The notes under the pieces are model-generated. The model did not search any database. It had not been told where the DNA came from and saw only the letters and a program-made list of their open reading frames with translations. The translations under genes were made by a program, and so were the position numbers. A DNA stretch of 50,415 nt from Bdellovibrionales bacterium (GTDB lineage: Bacteria; Bdellovibrionota; Bdellovibrionia; Bdellovibrionales; UBA1609). The stretch is taken from NCBI GenBank assembly GCA_022450595.1, contig JAKUPT010000017.1, positions 1-50,415 on the forward strand, in the 5' to 3' direction. Shown here piece after piece: positions 31,834 through 39,693 of this stretch; positions within the stretch are counted from its first letter, which is position 1, and every line of letters begins with the position of its first letter.

Positions 31834-32418
31834 ATGAAGATCTTATTAGTTATATTATTTTTATTTTTTATGGGGTGTGCACATTATGACACCTCAATCC
31901 CTGTTGATCGCACAAATGTTGTCCCGGGCTCACAAGTAAAAATGAAGGGTGAAACCTATAAGCTTTACAGTGTTCAATCTCCATTAAAAGTTGGGGATAA
32001 CCTTGTGGAGAAAGCCGCTAAAGCTGGATTTGAACTGCCATTTAATAATAAAGTAACAATCATCAATGTTGTTCCCTCCATCGACACACCTGTTTGTGAG
32101 GCTCAAAGTCATATTTTAGGGGAGAGTAAAAAAATTAAAAAAGACATTGATCTAGTTAGTATTAGCCGCGATCTGCCAATGGCTTTAAATCGTTTCAAAA
32201 AAGAATCAAAGTTAACCAATATTGACTATGTGTCTGATTTTAAAAAGGGTTCTTTTGGACGTGGTCTTGGGTTAATGATACAAGATATTGAATTATTAGC
32301 TCGGGGAGTGATAGTGTTAGACTCCAAAGGAGTCATAAAGCACATGCAATTTATTGAAGAGGTTTCTCACTTACCAAATATGGATAAAGCCATTCAGGTG
32401 GCAAACAGTCTAAAATAA
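31834..32418 (+). CDS. Lipoprotein thiol peroxidase (Tpx-like) lacking the resolving Cys
   Basis: This 194-residue protein aligns with Tpx over its whole mature part: VKMKGETYKLYS, VPSIDTPVCEAQS with peroxidatic Cys88, ISRDLPMALNRF, LLARGVIVLD. The usual Tpx resolving Cys sits in RFCGAEG; here the segment reads RFKKESK, so the enzyme should work as a 1-Cys peroxidase or use another thiol. A lipobox FFMGC (Cys15) makes it an envelope lipoprotein; most Tpx proteins are cytosolic or periplasmic without an anchor. It reduces lipid or alkyl peroxides in the family. It probably has its own promoter and ends at a clear terminator. Confidence 0.85.
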   Translation: MKILLVILFLFFMGCAHYDTSIPVDRTNVVPGSQVKMKGETYKLYSVQSPLKVGDNLVEKAAKAGFELPFNNKVTIINVVPSIDTPVCEAQSHILGESKKIKKDIDLVSISRDLPMALNRFKKESKLTNIDYVSDFKKGSFGRGLGLMIQDIELLARGVIVLDSKGVIKHMQFIEEVSHLPNMDKAIQVANSLK

Positions 32419-32449
32419 TTTCTAAATTTAGCTTATTAGTACCTAAAAT

Positions 32450-32493
32450 AGGGTTAAACTATTGATTTTACCCATTTTAACCCTTTCTCTTTT
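32450..32493 (+). terminator. Intrinsic terminator after the Tpx-like gene
   Basis: A 9-bp stem AGGGTTAAA/TTTAACCCT with a 17-nt loop is followed by TTCTCTTTT. Confidence 0.65.
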
Positions 32494-32565
32494 ACCGAGA
32501 TTTTAAAACCCATTGTAATTTACCTCAGCTGGAAATAGTATTTAAGCCTAATTAAGAGGTGAATT

Positions 32566-33756
32566 ATGAGTCGTGAAGATCAAAACTTAAGAGATATACA
32601 ACATTTTGGAGAAGAGGGTGGTGTTGTGCCCGTTGTCGACGTGGCTGCAACCTCTACTTTTTTAGATCCAAAGGACATGGATAAAACATTTCATTCAGAA
32701 CTAGAAGGTTGCTACCTTTACAGCCGTCATTCAAATCCTACGGTAATGGCTTTTAGTAAAAAGATAGCCGCCATGGAGGGAATGCCTGCCGCTCTTGGCG
32801 TGGCCAGTGGAATGGCTGCCATCTCAAGTTCAATTCTGCAATTAACAGGTGGTGAGGGACATGTGGTTTCTTCCCACGTAGTTTACGGTGGGACTTATGC
32901 CCTTTTTGCGAATGTGCTTCCAAGGTGGGGAGTGCAAACAAGCTTTGTAAACACACAAGACTTAGATGCCGTGGAATCCAGTATTCGACCAGATACAAAA
33001 GTTTTGTACGTTGAAAGTTTAAGTAATCCCATGCTGGCTGTAGCTCACTTACAATCACTTTCAAAGCTTGCAAAGAAATATAATTTAAAATTAGTGGTTG
33101 ATAACACCTTTACTCCATTAGTGATTAGCCCCGCTAAACATGGAGCTGATGTTGTTGTGTACTCATGCACAAAATACATTTCTGGAGCGAGTGATTTAAT
33201 TGCTGGGGCTATAGTTGGATCACAAGACTTTATAAATAGCTTGATTGATTTAAATCACGGTGTGGTGATGCTTACAGGTCCTGTTATGGATGCTCGTATT
33301 GCTCACGAACTGTATGTAAGATTAGATCATTTGCCTGTAAGAATGAGAGCACACTCTGAGGCTGCCATGTTCTTTGCTAAAAATGTGGAAGAGCAAGGAG
33401 TAAAGGTAGTTTACCCAGGTCTTGAGTCACACCCTCATCATGAGAACATGAAAGAGTTAATGAATCCAAGTTATGGCTTTGGGGGAATGGTCATGGTGGA
33501 TTGTGGAAGTATTGATCGGGCCACCAGAATTGCAGAGCAGTTACAAAATGAAAAGTTTGGTCTGTTTGCTGTTTCGCTTGGCTTTTCTAGAACCCTAATG
33601 AGCATTCCTGCCAGCAGCACTTCCAGTGAAATTCCTGAAGAAGAGCAGAAAAAAATGGGACTTATGCCAGGGCTTTTACGCTTAAGTATTGGCTTTGTTG
33701 GAGACAATGAAGTTTTACTGAAAAAGTTTTTAGACTGTTATAATGAGCAAGAATAA
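32566..33756 (+). CDS. Cys/Met metabolism PLP-dependent enzyme (methionine gamma-lyase / cystathionine type)
   Basis: This 396-residue fold-type I enzyme has CYLYSRHSNPTVMAFSKKIA (substrate/PLP phosphate Tyr-Arg), GVASGMAAISSSILQL, the aspartate in LVVDNTFTPL, and the PLP lysine in VYSCTKYISGASD. These place it in the trans-sulfuration family. Cystathionine synthase, beta/gamma-lyase, and methionine gamma-lyase cannot be separated by eye. Residues around the N-terminus (VVPVVDVAATSTF) resemble the methionine gamma-lyase and O-acetylhomoserine group. It overlaps the following flavoprotein gene by 14 nt. Confidence 0.87.
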   Translation: MSREDQNLRDIQHFGEEGGVVPVVDVAATSTFLDPKDMDKTFHSELEGCYLYSRHSNPTVMAFSKKIAAMEGMPAALGVASGMAAISSSILQLTGGEGHVVSSHVVYGGTYALFANVLPRWGVQTSFVNTQDLDAVESSIRPDTKVLYVESLSNPMLAVAHLQSLSKLAKKYNLKLVVDNTFTPLVISPAKHGADVVVYSCTKYISGASDLIAGAIVGSQDFINSLIDLNHGVVMLTGPVMDARIAHELYVRLDHLPVRMRAHSEAAMFFAKNVEEQGVKVVYPGLESHPHHENMKELMNPSYGFGGMVMVDCGSIDRATRIAEQLQNEKFGLFAVSLGFSRTLMSIPASSTSSEIPEEEQKKMGLMPGLLRLSIGFVGDNEVLLKKFLDCYNEQE

Positions 33757-34987
33757 AAAGGCCTTAAAAATAGCCATTGTGGGTGGTGGAGCCGGCGGTG
33801 TGTTCGCCGCCATTCAATGCGCGGAAAAAGCTCAACAAAATAATGTTAAAGTTCATATAGTGATTTATGAAGCCTCCTCGAAACTTTTAAAAAAGGTTCG
33901 CATCTCAGGAGGAGGCAGATGTAATGTCACACACCATCAGTTTGATCCAAAACTTTTAGTTCAAAACTATCCACGCGGCTACAAAGAGCTTTTAGCTTCT
34001 TTTCATAAATTTCAACCACAAGATATGGTTAAGTGGTTTGAACAACGAGGGGTTCGTATAAAGCATGAAGAGGACGGGCGTATGTTTCCTGTCACCGACA
34101 GTTCAGAAACCATTATAAATTGTTTTTTGCAGCAATGTAAAAAACTGGGAGTATTAATTGAAACTCAAAAGCCAGTGAAAAAAATCAATCAAAATCTTCA
34201 GCTGACATTTGCCGATGGGAGTGAAGAAGTTTTTGATAAAGTTTTAATTGCCACAGGAAGCTCAAAAACCGCTTATGACCTGGCAAAACAATTAGGGCAC
34301 TCGATCACTGAACTGGCTCCTTCGTTATTTACCTTTAAAATCAAGTCAGATTTACTAAAGGATCTTGCAGGCATTTCTTTTTCAAATACAAGCTTGAGTT
34401 TAAAAACAGATGAAAAAAATTCGTTTAAACAAACCGGTCCTCTTTTGATCACTCATTGGGGGCTAAGTGGTCCGGCCTTATTAAAGATCTCTGCGTGGGC
34501 CGCTCGTGCCATGAAGAAGTCTAATTATAAGGCCAAACTATATGTAAACTGGTTGAATTATAAGGACTTGTCTCATGTAAAAGAGCTTTTACAAAATCAA
34601 AAACAAACTCACCCTAAAGCTCAAATTGGCAATACTCCTGTGGAAGGCCTTCCTAAAAGATTTTGGCAAAAACTGGTGCTATATTCAAATATTGAACCCA
34701 CCACAGTGTGGAATGAAATTTCTAAAAAATCTTTTAATAAGCTTACACAAAATCTTTTTATGACGGAATTTAACGTTGAGGGCATAAGTCGTTTTAAGGA
34801 AGAATTTGTAGAGTGTGGGGGAGTGAATTTAAAAGAAATCAACTTTAAGTCTATGCAGAGCAAACTTGTGCCAGGTCTTTACTTTAGTGGTGAGATCTTA
34901 GATATAGATGGAGTCACAGGGGGCTTTAACTTTCAAAATGCATGGACAGGCTCTTGGATTGCAGCTCAAGATATGGTGTCTGTGTAG
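33743..34987 (+). CDS. HI0933-family FAD-dependent oxidoreductase (YhiN-like)
   Basis: This 414-residue flavoprotein has the dinucleotide motif IAIVGGGAGGVFAAI, the family signature VRISGGGRCNVTHHQ, FFPVTDSSETI-type second motif (GRMFPVTDSSETI), VLIATGSSKTAYDLAKQLGH and the C-terminal FAD block YFSGEILDIDGVTGGFN. HI0933 proteins are common but have no firmly assigned substrate. The start lies inside the preceding PLP-enzyme gene (14 nt overlap), so the pair is translationally coupled. Any metabolic link to sulfur amino acids is speculative. Confidence 0.9.
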   Translation: MSKNKKALKIAIVGGGAGGVFAAIQCAEKAQQNNVKVHIVIYEASSKLLKKVRISGGGRCNVTHHQFDPKLLVQNYPRGYKELLASFHKFQPQDMVKWFEQRGVRIKHEEDGRMFPVTDSSETIINCFLQQCKKLGVLIETQKPVKKINQNLQLTFADGSEEVFDKVLIATGSSKTAYDLAKQLGHSITELAPSLFTFKIKSDLLKDLAGISFSNTSLSLKTDEKNSFKQTGPLLITHWGLSGPALLKISAWAARAMKKSNYKAKLYVNWLNYKDLSHVKELLQNQKQTHPKAQIGNTPVEGLPKRFWQKLVLYSNIEPTTVWNEISKKSFNKLTQNLFMTEFNVEGISRFKEEFVECGGVNLKEINFKSMQSKLVPGLYFSGEILDIDGVTGGFNFQNAWTGSWIAAQDMVSV

Positions 34988-35001
34988 TGTATAGTTTTTT
35001 G

Positions 35002-35023
35002 ACAGCGAGTTTTTACTCGTTGT
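35002..35023 (+). terminator. Weak hairpin after the flavoprotein gene
   Basis: An 8-bp stem ACAGCGAG/CTCGTTGT (one G-T pair) with a 6-nt loop occurs 14 nt after the stop; no T tract follows. Probable 3'-end element only. Confidence 0.3.
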
Positions 35024-35095
35024 TACTGTAAAAGAGTTAACTGAAGCCACCTCAGGTTTAATTTTATAAGGGTTTAAAGTATATTCTCGGCCACT

Positions 35096-36784
35096 ATGTG
35101 GTTAATGTTTTTGTTGTTTTTATCTCAGTTAATGGCTCAGAATATCCCTGAATATCGTGAAGATCTTGATCGTCTTCATAATATGACATGGAATGACCGT
35201 CCAAAGTGGAGTCAGGTCACTCCAAATAAAATCACTGTATTTTATGCCGATATCCCCGAGCATTTAAAAGCTGACATTGAACATAAAACAAATAAAGGTG
35301 AATTTTATTTGCCTGAATTTGCCGATGTTAAAAATCGCATTTTTTGGATAGAGAATACAGATATTTTTCATGAGCACGAGGTTGTAGCACGAAAGTATAA
35401 AAGGCGTGTGAATCAGCTTAAAAAATATTTAGCGAGATTTAAGATTCCCATCAGACGTGAGTTAATAGGGGTTCCTTTAACCAGCCATTCTACTTTAAAA
35501 GTCTATCATCCCGACAAACCATCAGACTTTGTGTTTTTAAAAGTCCTAGGGTCTGAGGCGGGTCTTTTTGTGTCCGATTTTTTAACTAATATGTCAAAAG
35601 CAGGCATGATGTTAAGTTTTTATCCTGAGGTCAGTTATAAGCAGTTAAGCTTTTCAAACCTTAGGCGTCCTAAGAGGAATAAAAAAATTATTTTACCAGG
35701 ACAAGTTTTAAGATCTGCAGAGGTTGTATCTCATGAAGACTTAAGAAACGACTATGCCATTTCTTTACATAGTGTTTTATCTGACCAAACACTTCTAAGT
35801 AAGTTGGTACAATCAGAAGGACTCAGCAGTGTGATGGAATGGTACAAAGAGGTTTATGTTGAAAAATTGGCTTCATTCTTTTTTCAGTCTTATTATGTTT
35901 TAGGCGTTTTGCCAGGAGCCCATACTCAAAACTTAGTAGCTATTATCAACAAAGATTATAAGCTTAAAAGGTTTGTTTGGAGAGACTTAGTAGATATGTC
36001 TTATAACCCCATAGTCTCTAAATCAAATTTTGGAATGTCTATTGTTTCAACGGAGCTTGCACAAATTAACAAAACGGGATCTGAGGGCGTGCCTTTTCTG
36101 CGATTGCCGATCTATGGCACCGTCTCTCATAAATCAGTGCCTACAAGAACTTTTGCAGATTATTTTGGCGAACTCATGGGGCAAGTGTTTAGGGTAAAAA
36201 TTGAAAAAGAGATGTCTTTTTTATTCAGACATGAGTTGATTGTTGAGTTTTTTGAGATTTTTTTGAACGCTAAGTTTCCACAAAGTATAACAGACTCTGT
36301 TATAAATAAATTGAAAGAGTCCATGTCACAAAAACATGATGTGATTGAATTTGCTAAAGCTGCCGGCGGCATATTTAATGACTTCTTTACTCAATATCAA
36401 ACTCGAAAATTCCCAATCAATGAATACACTAAAAATTATACCAGAACTAGCCTTATTGAGGCTTTTATCCAGTCCTTAAAAAATAACTCTGTGGGATTTT
36501 ATGATAATTACCCACATCAGTGGATAAAGTGGCAAAAAAAAGAAAAGTATCAAAATATTGTAAGGGCCTTAGAGCAAAGTCGCCACCTGCAATTGGTATC
36601 CAATGGTCATAACTTATTAATGATTAAAGATACAAACACTAATAAATGGGTGGCCATGTCTTTTTATAAACATAATCCCAGCCCTTTTGATTATCTAAAA
36701 CATCAAAAACTACTCCAAATGGATATTGACACCTCTTACTTCCGACACCGAAATGACTTTAACTGTAAAGCGATGTTCTATTAA
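35096..36784 (+). CDS. Secreted protein of unknown function with possible IucA/IucC-like core
   Basis: This 562-residue protein has a short signal peptide (MWLMFLLFLSQLMAQ) and no other membrane segment. The family is not recognised with confidence. Residues about 275-305 (SYYVLGVLPGAHTQNLVAI, then KRFVWRDLVD) resemble the His-x-Gln-Asn and Arg-Asp-Leu motifs of IucA/IucC-type siderophore synthetases. A SFSNLRRPKR segment comes before them at about the right distance. The usual KSR ATP site is not clear, so an active synthetase is doubtful, and export with a signal peptide would be odd for an ATP enzyme. It ends in a Cys-containing NCKAMFY tail. It lies between a metabolic pair and the efflux operon without clear functional ties. 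Confidence 0.55.
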   Translation: MWLMFLLFLSQLMAQNIPEYREDLDRLHNMTWNDRPKWSQVTPNKITVFYADIPEHLKADIEHKTNKGEFYLPEFADVKNRIFWIENTDIFHEHEVVARKYKRRVNQLKKYLARFKIPIRRELIGVPLTSHSTLKVYHPDKPSDFVFLKVLGSEAGLFVSDFLTNMSKAGMMLSFYPEVSYKQLSFSNLRRPKRNKKIILPGQVLRSAEVVSHEDLRNDYAISLHSVLSDQTLLSKLVQSEGLSSVMEWYKEVYVEKLASFFFQSYYVLGVLPGAHTQNLVAIINKDYKLKRFVWRDLVDMSYNPIVSKSNFGMSIVSTELAQINKTGSEGVPFLRLPIYGTVSHKSVPTRTFADYFGELMGQVFRVKIEKEMSFLFRHELIVEFFEIFLNAKFPQSITDSVINKLKESMSQKHDVIEFAKAAGGIFNDFFTQYQTRKFPINEYTKNYTRTSLIEAFIQSLKNNSVGFYDNYPHQWIKWQKKEKYQNIVRALEQSRHLQLVSNGHNLLMIKDTNTNKWVAMSFYKHNPSPFDYLKHQKLLQMDIDTSYFRHRNDFNCKAMFY

Positions 36785-37092
36785 GCTAGGTCGCTGTATC
36801 TTCTAAAAAACATATTTGTTTAAAATTAAAATAACAGTCTGAATATGAAGTTTCATTGGTGACCGTTTTTATTAAGCCAAATCACCTATATTAAAAAAAA
36901 TGGGCTTTATGGGAAGTGTCCGTCCCTTAGTTGTTTTAAAATGAGAATTAAAAAGTGATGTGATTTTAGATAGTTAGGATTTATTGACTGTTGTTTTAAA
37001 TATGGACTTGAAAAATTCAAATAGATTCCGTAAATTATTAAACAAGCGTTTAAATTAATAAAACGTATGTTTAATATTGATACGGAGAACTC
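36785..37092 (+). other. Intergenic region before the TetR-RND operon
   Basis: This 308-nt AT-rich gap has no credible gene. Its last 60 nt hold the TetR-type inverted repeat and the promoter of the efflux operon. In the rest nothing beyond AT-rich sequence and short imperfect repeats was seen. Confidence 0.6.
37040..37072. promoter_or_regulatory. TetR-type operator
   Basis: The arms AAACAAGCGTTT (37040-37051) and AAACGTATGTTT (37061-37072) are inverted repeats matching at 10 of 12 positions, and the outer bases TTA/TAA extend the symmetry. It lies about 20 nt before the TetR start codon, the position expected for an autoregulated repressor. Confidence 0.6.
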
Positions 37093-37707
37093 ATGTCAGA
37101 TTCAACAAAACAATCCATTATAAAATCAGCCAGCAAGTTGTTTGCGTCCAAAGGGTATGAGGGCACATCAATAAGAGAATTAGCAGAAGCCTCAGGTGTG
37201 AATGTTGCCTCTATAAATTATTACTTTGGATCTAAGCAGGGTCTATTTGAAGAGATGGTGAAAGACTTTGCTGACAATAAAGTATCAAGCATCACGCCCC
37301 TTCTTGAGGGTCCAAAATCTCAAGAAGAGTTTCGAATTCGCTTATCTATGTTTATGAAACAATTTATTCATTTAGCCACAAGTGATCGTGAGCACTTTCG
37401 AATGATCAATAAAAATTTAGACACCTTTTTTCAACTGTCCCCGGAAGGCTTTGAGAATACTTTTTTACAAATTCACGAAAAGTTTCATGAGTTTGTGGCC
37501 TTTGCTCAAAAACACGGTGTTTTAAGAGATGATTTAGATTCAGAGATGATCACTCAAATTCTATTTGGAAATTTGATCGAGTTTGTCAGAGCCGGTGATA
37601 TTAGAAAATGTTTTTCTAAGGGCAGCATCGATGACCCTGAGTATTGTGAGCTTTACATTCAAACTTTAATTGATAGCTATTTAAATGGAGTGGGTAAAAA
37701 TGCTTAA
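37093..37707 (+). CDS. TetR-family regulator of the RND operon
   Basis: This 204-residue repressor has an N-terminal HTH (SIIKSASKLFASKGYEGTSI, then LAEASGVNVASINYYFGSK) in the pattern of TetR/CerR proteins and a helical ligand-binding domain. Its end overlaps the TolC-like gene start by 8 nt, and an inverted repeat lies directly upstream, so it should repress its own operon until a ligand binds. The ligand cannot be predicted. This gene is the first of the four-gene operon TetR, TolC-like, adaptor-like, RND. Confidence 0.9.
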   Translation: MSDSTKQSIIKSASKLFASKGYEGTSIRELAEASGVNVASINYYFGSKQGLFEEMVKDFADNKVSSITPLLEGPKSQEEFRIRLSMFMKQFIHLATSDREHFRMINKNLDTFFQLSPEGFENTFLQIHEKFHEFVAFAQKHGVLRDDLDSEMITQILFGNLIEFVRAGDIRKCFSKGSIDDPEYCELYIQTLIDSYLNGVGKNA

Positions 37708-38992
37708 ATATATTTTAATACCTCTAACAGTAGTCCTTACAGCCAACGCTGAAACTTCAGTTGAGTTAGACATTCAAAGCTCAATTGAAATGGCTCAAAA
37801 ATACAGTCCACTTTTAAAAATTGAAGAAGTGAACATTGAGCAATTAGAGTATGATAAAAGAAAAGCCTTAGGTATGGCTCTGCCTCAAGTATCAACTGAG
37901 TATACCATTAATAATTTTAAAACGAAGCCCAGCTATGGTGGTTTTTCCTTAAACTCGGACTATGAGAGAACCGTGGGCGTAACAGTCAGTCAGGCCCTTT
38001 TTACCTTCGGTGCAGTTGGAAACGCTGTTAAGGCCGCAGATGCAGCCACAGTTATGGCGGAGCTTAAGCAAAAACTCACTCAACGAGAAGTTATCTATTT
38101 AACAAAAGTCTCTTATTACTCGGTGCTGTTGGCTGAAGAGCAGTTAAAAATAGCACAAGGGTCCCTAAAGAATGCTCAAGACAACCTTAATATCTTACAA
38201 AACTACTTTTCCTCAGGACGACCGCCAAGAGGAGATGTGATTCGATTGCAGACCGATGTAGCTCTTAGAAAGCCACAGTTAGAAGAGGCAAAGTCAAACC
38301 TTGAACAAGCGAAAGCTCAGTTAAAAGTTGTATTAGGATTAAAAGATGATCGTAACGTGGTTTTAAAAGAGAGCTTTAAAACAACATTTAATAAGATAGA
38401 CTTTAATGATCTTTCTAACACTTTATTAAACAAAGAATTACAAGTGCAGGCTTTAGAGCAGCAAATCGAATTTAACGACCGACTTAGAAAAGCTCAAAGA
38501 GGAAAAATGCTACCAAGTATAGGTGCTTTTTTCTCTTACAGTTCAAGTGAAAGAAGCAACAAAGAAATCTTTGATACAGATTCGACCATTAACAGTTCTG
38601 TGGTTGGAATAAGCGTGAATTGGGAAATTTGGAATGGTGGTCAGAACAGAGCTGAATACAAAAAAGCCATTGCTGAAAAAACCAAGGCTCAAATCCAATT
38701 ACAAAAAACCAAAGATGATCTATATATTCAGCTCAAACAAACCATACAAAGCTTTAACACTCTACAAAAAAATATCAAAAGTGATATGGAGGCTGTAAAG
38801 CTGGCTCAACAAAGCTTTAGATTAAGTCAGAACAGATTTAAAGCAGGAAAGACATCCATCACAGAGCTTAACAGCACTGAGCAGCTGTTAACGCAGTCAA
38901 AAGCCACTTTGGCTTTACATAAATATCAAATTAATCAGTCCTATGCAGTGATTCAAAAATTAGTTCAGTCGGCCTTCGGAGGAAAACAATGA
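37700..38992 (+). CDS. TolC-family outer-membrane efflux protein
   Basis: The protein of about 430 residues starts with a signal peptide (MLKYILIPLTVVLTANA). The ATG at 37700 is chosen over one at 37685 because GGAG (37687-37690) lies 9 nt before it. Two repeats of long coiled-coil helices (LKIAQGSLKNAQDNLNILQ, LEEAKSNLEQAKAQLKVVLG; and TKAQIQLQKTKDDLYIQL, RLSQNRFKAGKTSITELN) and strand segments such as PSIGAFFSYSSS form the trimeric TolC tunnel and barrel. It provides the outer-membrane exit of the RND system. It overlaps both neighbours (8 nt with TetR, 4 nt with the adaptor-like gene). Confidence 0.92.
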   Translation: MLKYILIPLTVVLTANAETSVELDIQSSIEMAQKYSPLLKIEEVNIEQLEYDKRKALGMALPQVSTEYTINNFKTKPSYGGFSLNSDYERTVGVTVSQALFTFGAVGNAVKAADAATVMAELKQKLTQREVIYLTKVSYYSVLLAEEQLKIAQGSLKNAQDNLNILQNYFSSGRPPRGDVIRLQTDVALRKPQLEEAKSNLEQAKAQLKVVLGLKDDRNVVLKESFKTTFNKIDFNDLSNTLLNKELQVQALEQQIEFNDRLRKAQRGKMLPSIGAFFSYSSSERSNKEIFDTDSTINSSVVGISVNWEIWNGGQNRAEYKKAIAEKTKAQIQLQKTKDDLYIQLKQTIQSFNTLQKNIKSDMEAVKLAQQSFRLSQNRFKAGKTSITELNSTEQLLTQSKATLALHKYQINQSYAVIQKLVQSAFGGKQ

Positions 38993-39693
38993 AAATAGTG
39001 TCAGTGAGAGTGGTTTTATATCTAGCCATATTTTTAATTTTTGTATTTTTTATTGAAGCTAAAAAAGCACAAGTTGCAAAAGAAAAATCGCAAGAGGTTG
39101 AAAGTATCTTAAGTTTAATGATGGAAAACGGTGCTCCAGTGACAACTTATAAGGTAGAGCCTAAAGATTTTATTGAGAGGCAAAAAGTGACGCTTAGAAA
39201 CTGCGACGGTTCAATTTGTTTTTACCTTTCTAGAGATAAAAAACAACAATTAAACTTAGGTGCAACTTTGTATGAAATGAATAGTAATAAAAAAGTAGGT
39301 AAAATAAATTATATAAGCCAAAGCCCAGATTATAAAACGGGGCTTTATAAAGTTACGGTCAGTGGACTGGATATTCAGGCCGAACAAAATGTCTATGACG
39401 TTGAAGTAAAGACCTATACAGACTCTCTGGTGGTTCCTACACAAGCACTTGAAGATGATCGATTCCTTTGGGTTGTTGAAAGCAATGAGAAGGCCAAAAA
39501 GGTAGAGGTGAAAACCGGAGATAAAAACTACCAATATGTACAAATAAAAGAAGGTATTAAAGCCGGTCAAATCATAGTGTTGGATGGAGCTGGTCAAATT
39601 CCTATTTATAAAAAAATTAAAATTATAAATGAAGTTGATTCCAGTGAGAAAAAAGTGGCACCACATGCTGATAATTCGGAGGCTAAGTCATGA
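38989..39693 (+). CDS. Short periplasmic adaptor-like protein (membrane fusion protein without hairpin)
   Basis: This 234-residue protein occupies the adaptor position between TolC-like and RND genes. It has one N-terminal membrane helix and then ESILSLMMENGAPVTTYKVE, the strand that opens adaptor proteins. After this it goes directly into the beta-barrel (VGKINYISQSPDYKTGLYKV) and membrane-proximal domain (SLVVPTQALEDD, LWVVESNEKAKKVEVKTGD, IKAGQIIVLDG). Usual adaptors have 350-400 residues with a lipoyl domain and a coiled-coil hairpin reaching TolC; both are missing here. Two cysteines (NCDGSICFY) lie where the lipoyl/hairpin insertion should be. It overlaps both neighbours by 4 nt, so it is not a random fragment. 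Confidence 0.78.
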   Translation: MKIVSVRVVLYLAIFLIFVFFIEAKKAQVAKEKSQEVESILSLMMENGAPVTTYKVEPKDFIERQKVTLRNCDGSICFYLSRDKKQQLNLGATLYEMNSNKKVGKINYISQSPDYKTGLYKVTVSGLDIQAEQNVYDVEVKTYTDSLVVPTQALEDDRFLWVVESNEKAKKVEVKTGDKNYQYVQIKEGIKAGQIIVLDGAGQIPIYKKIKIINEVDSSEKKVAPHADNSEAKS

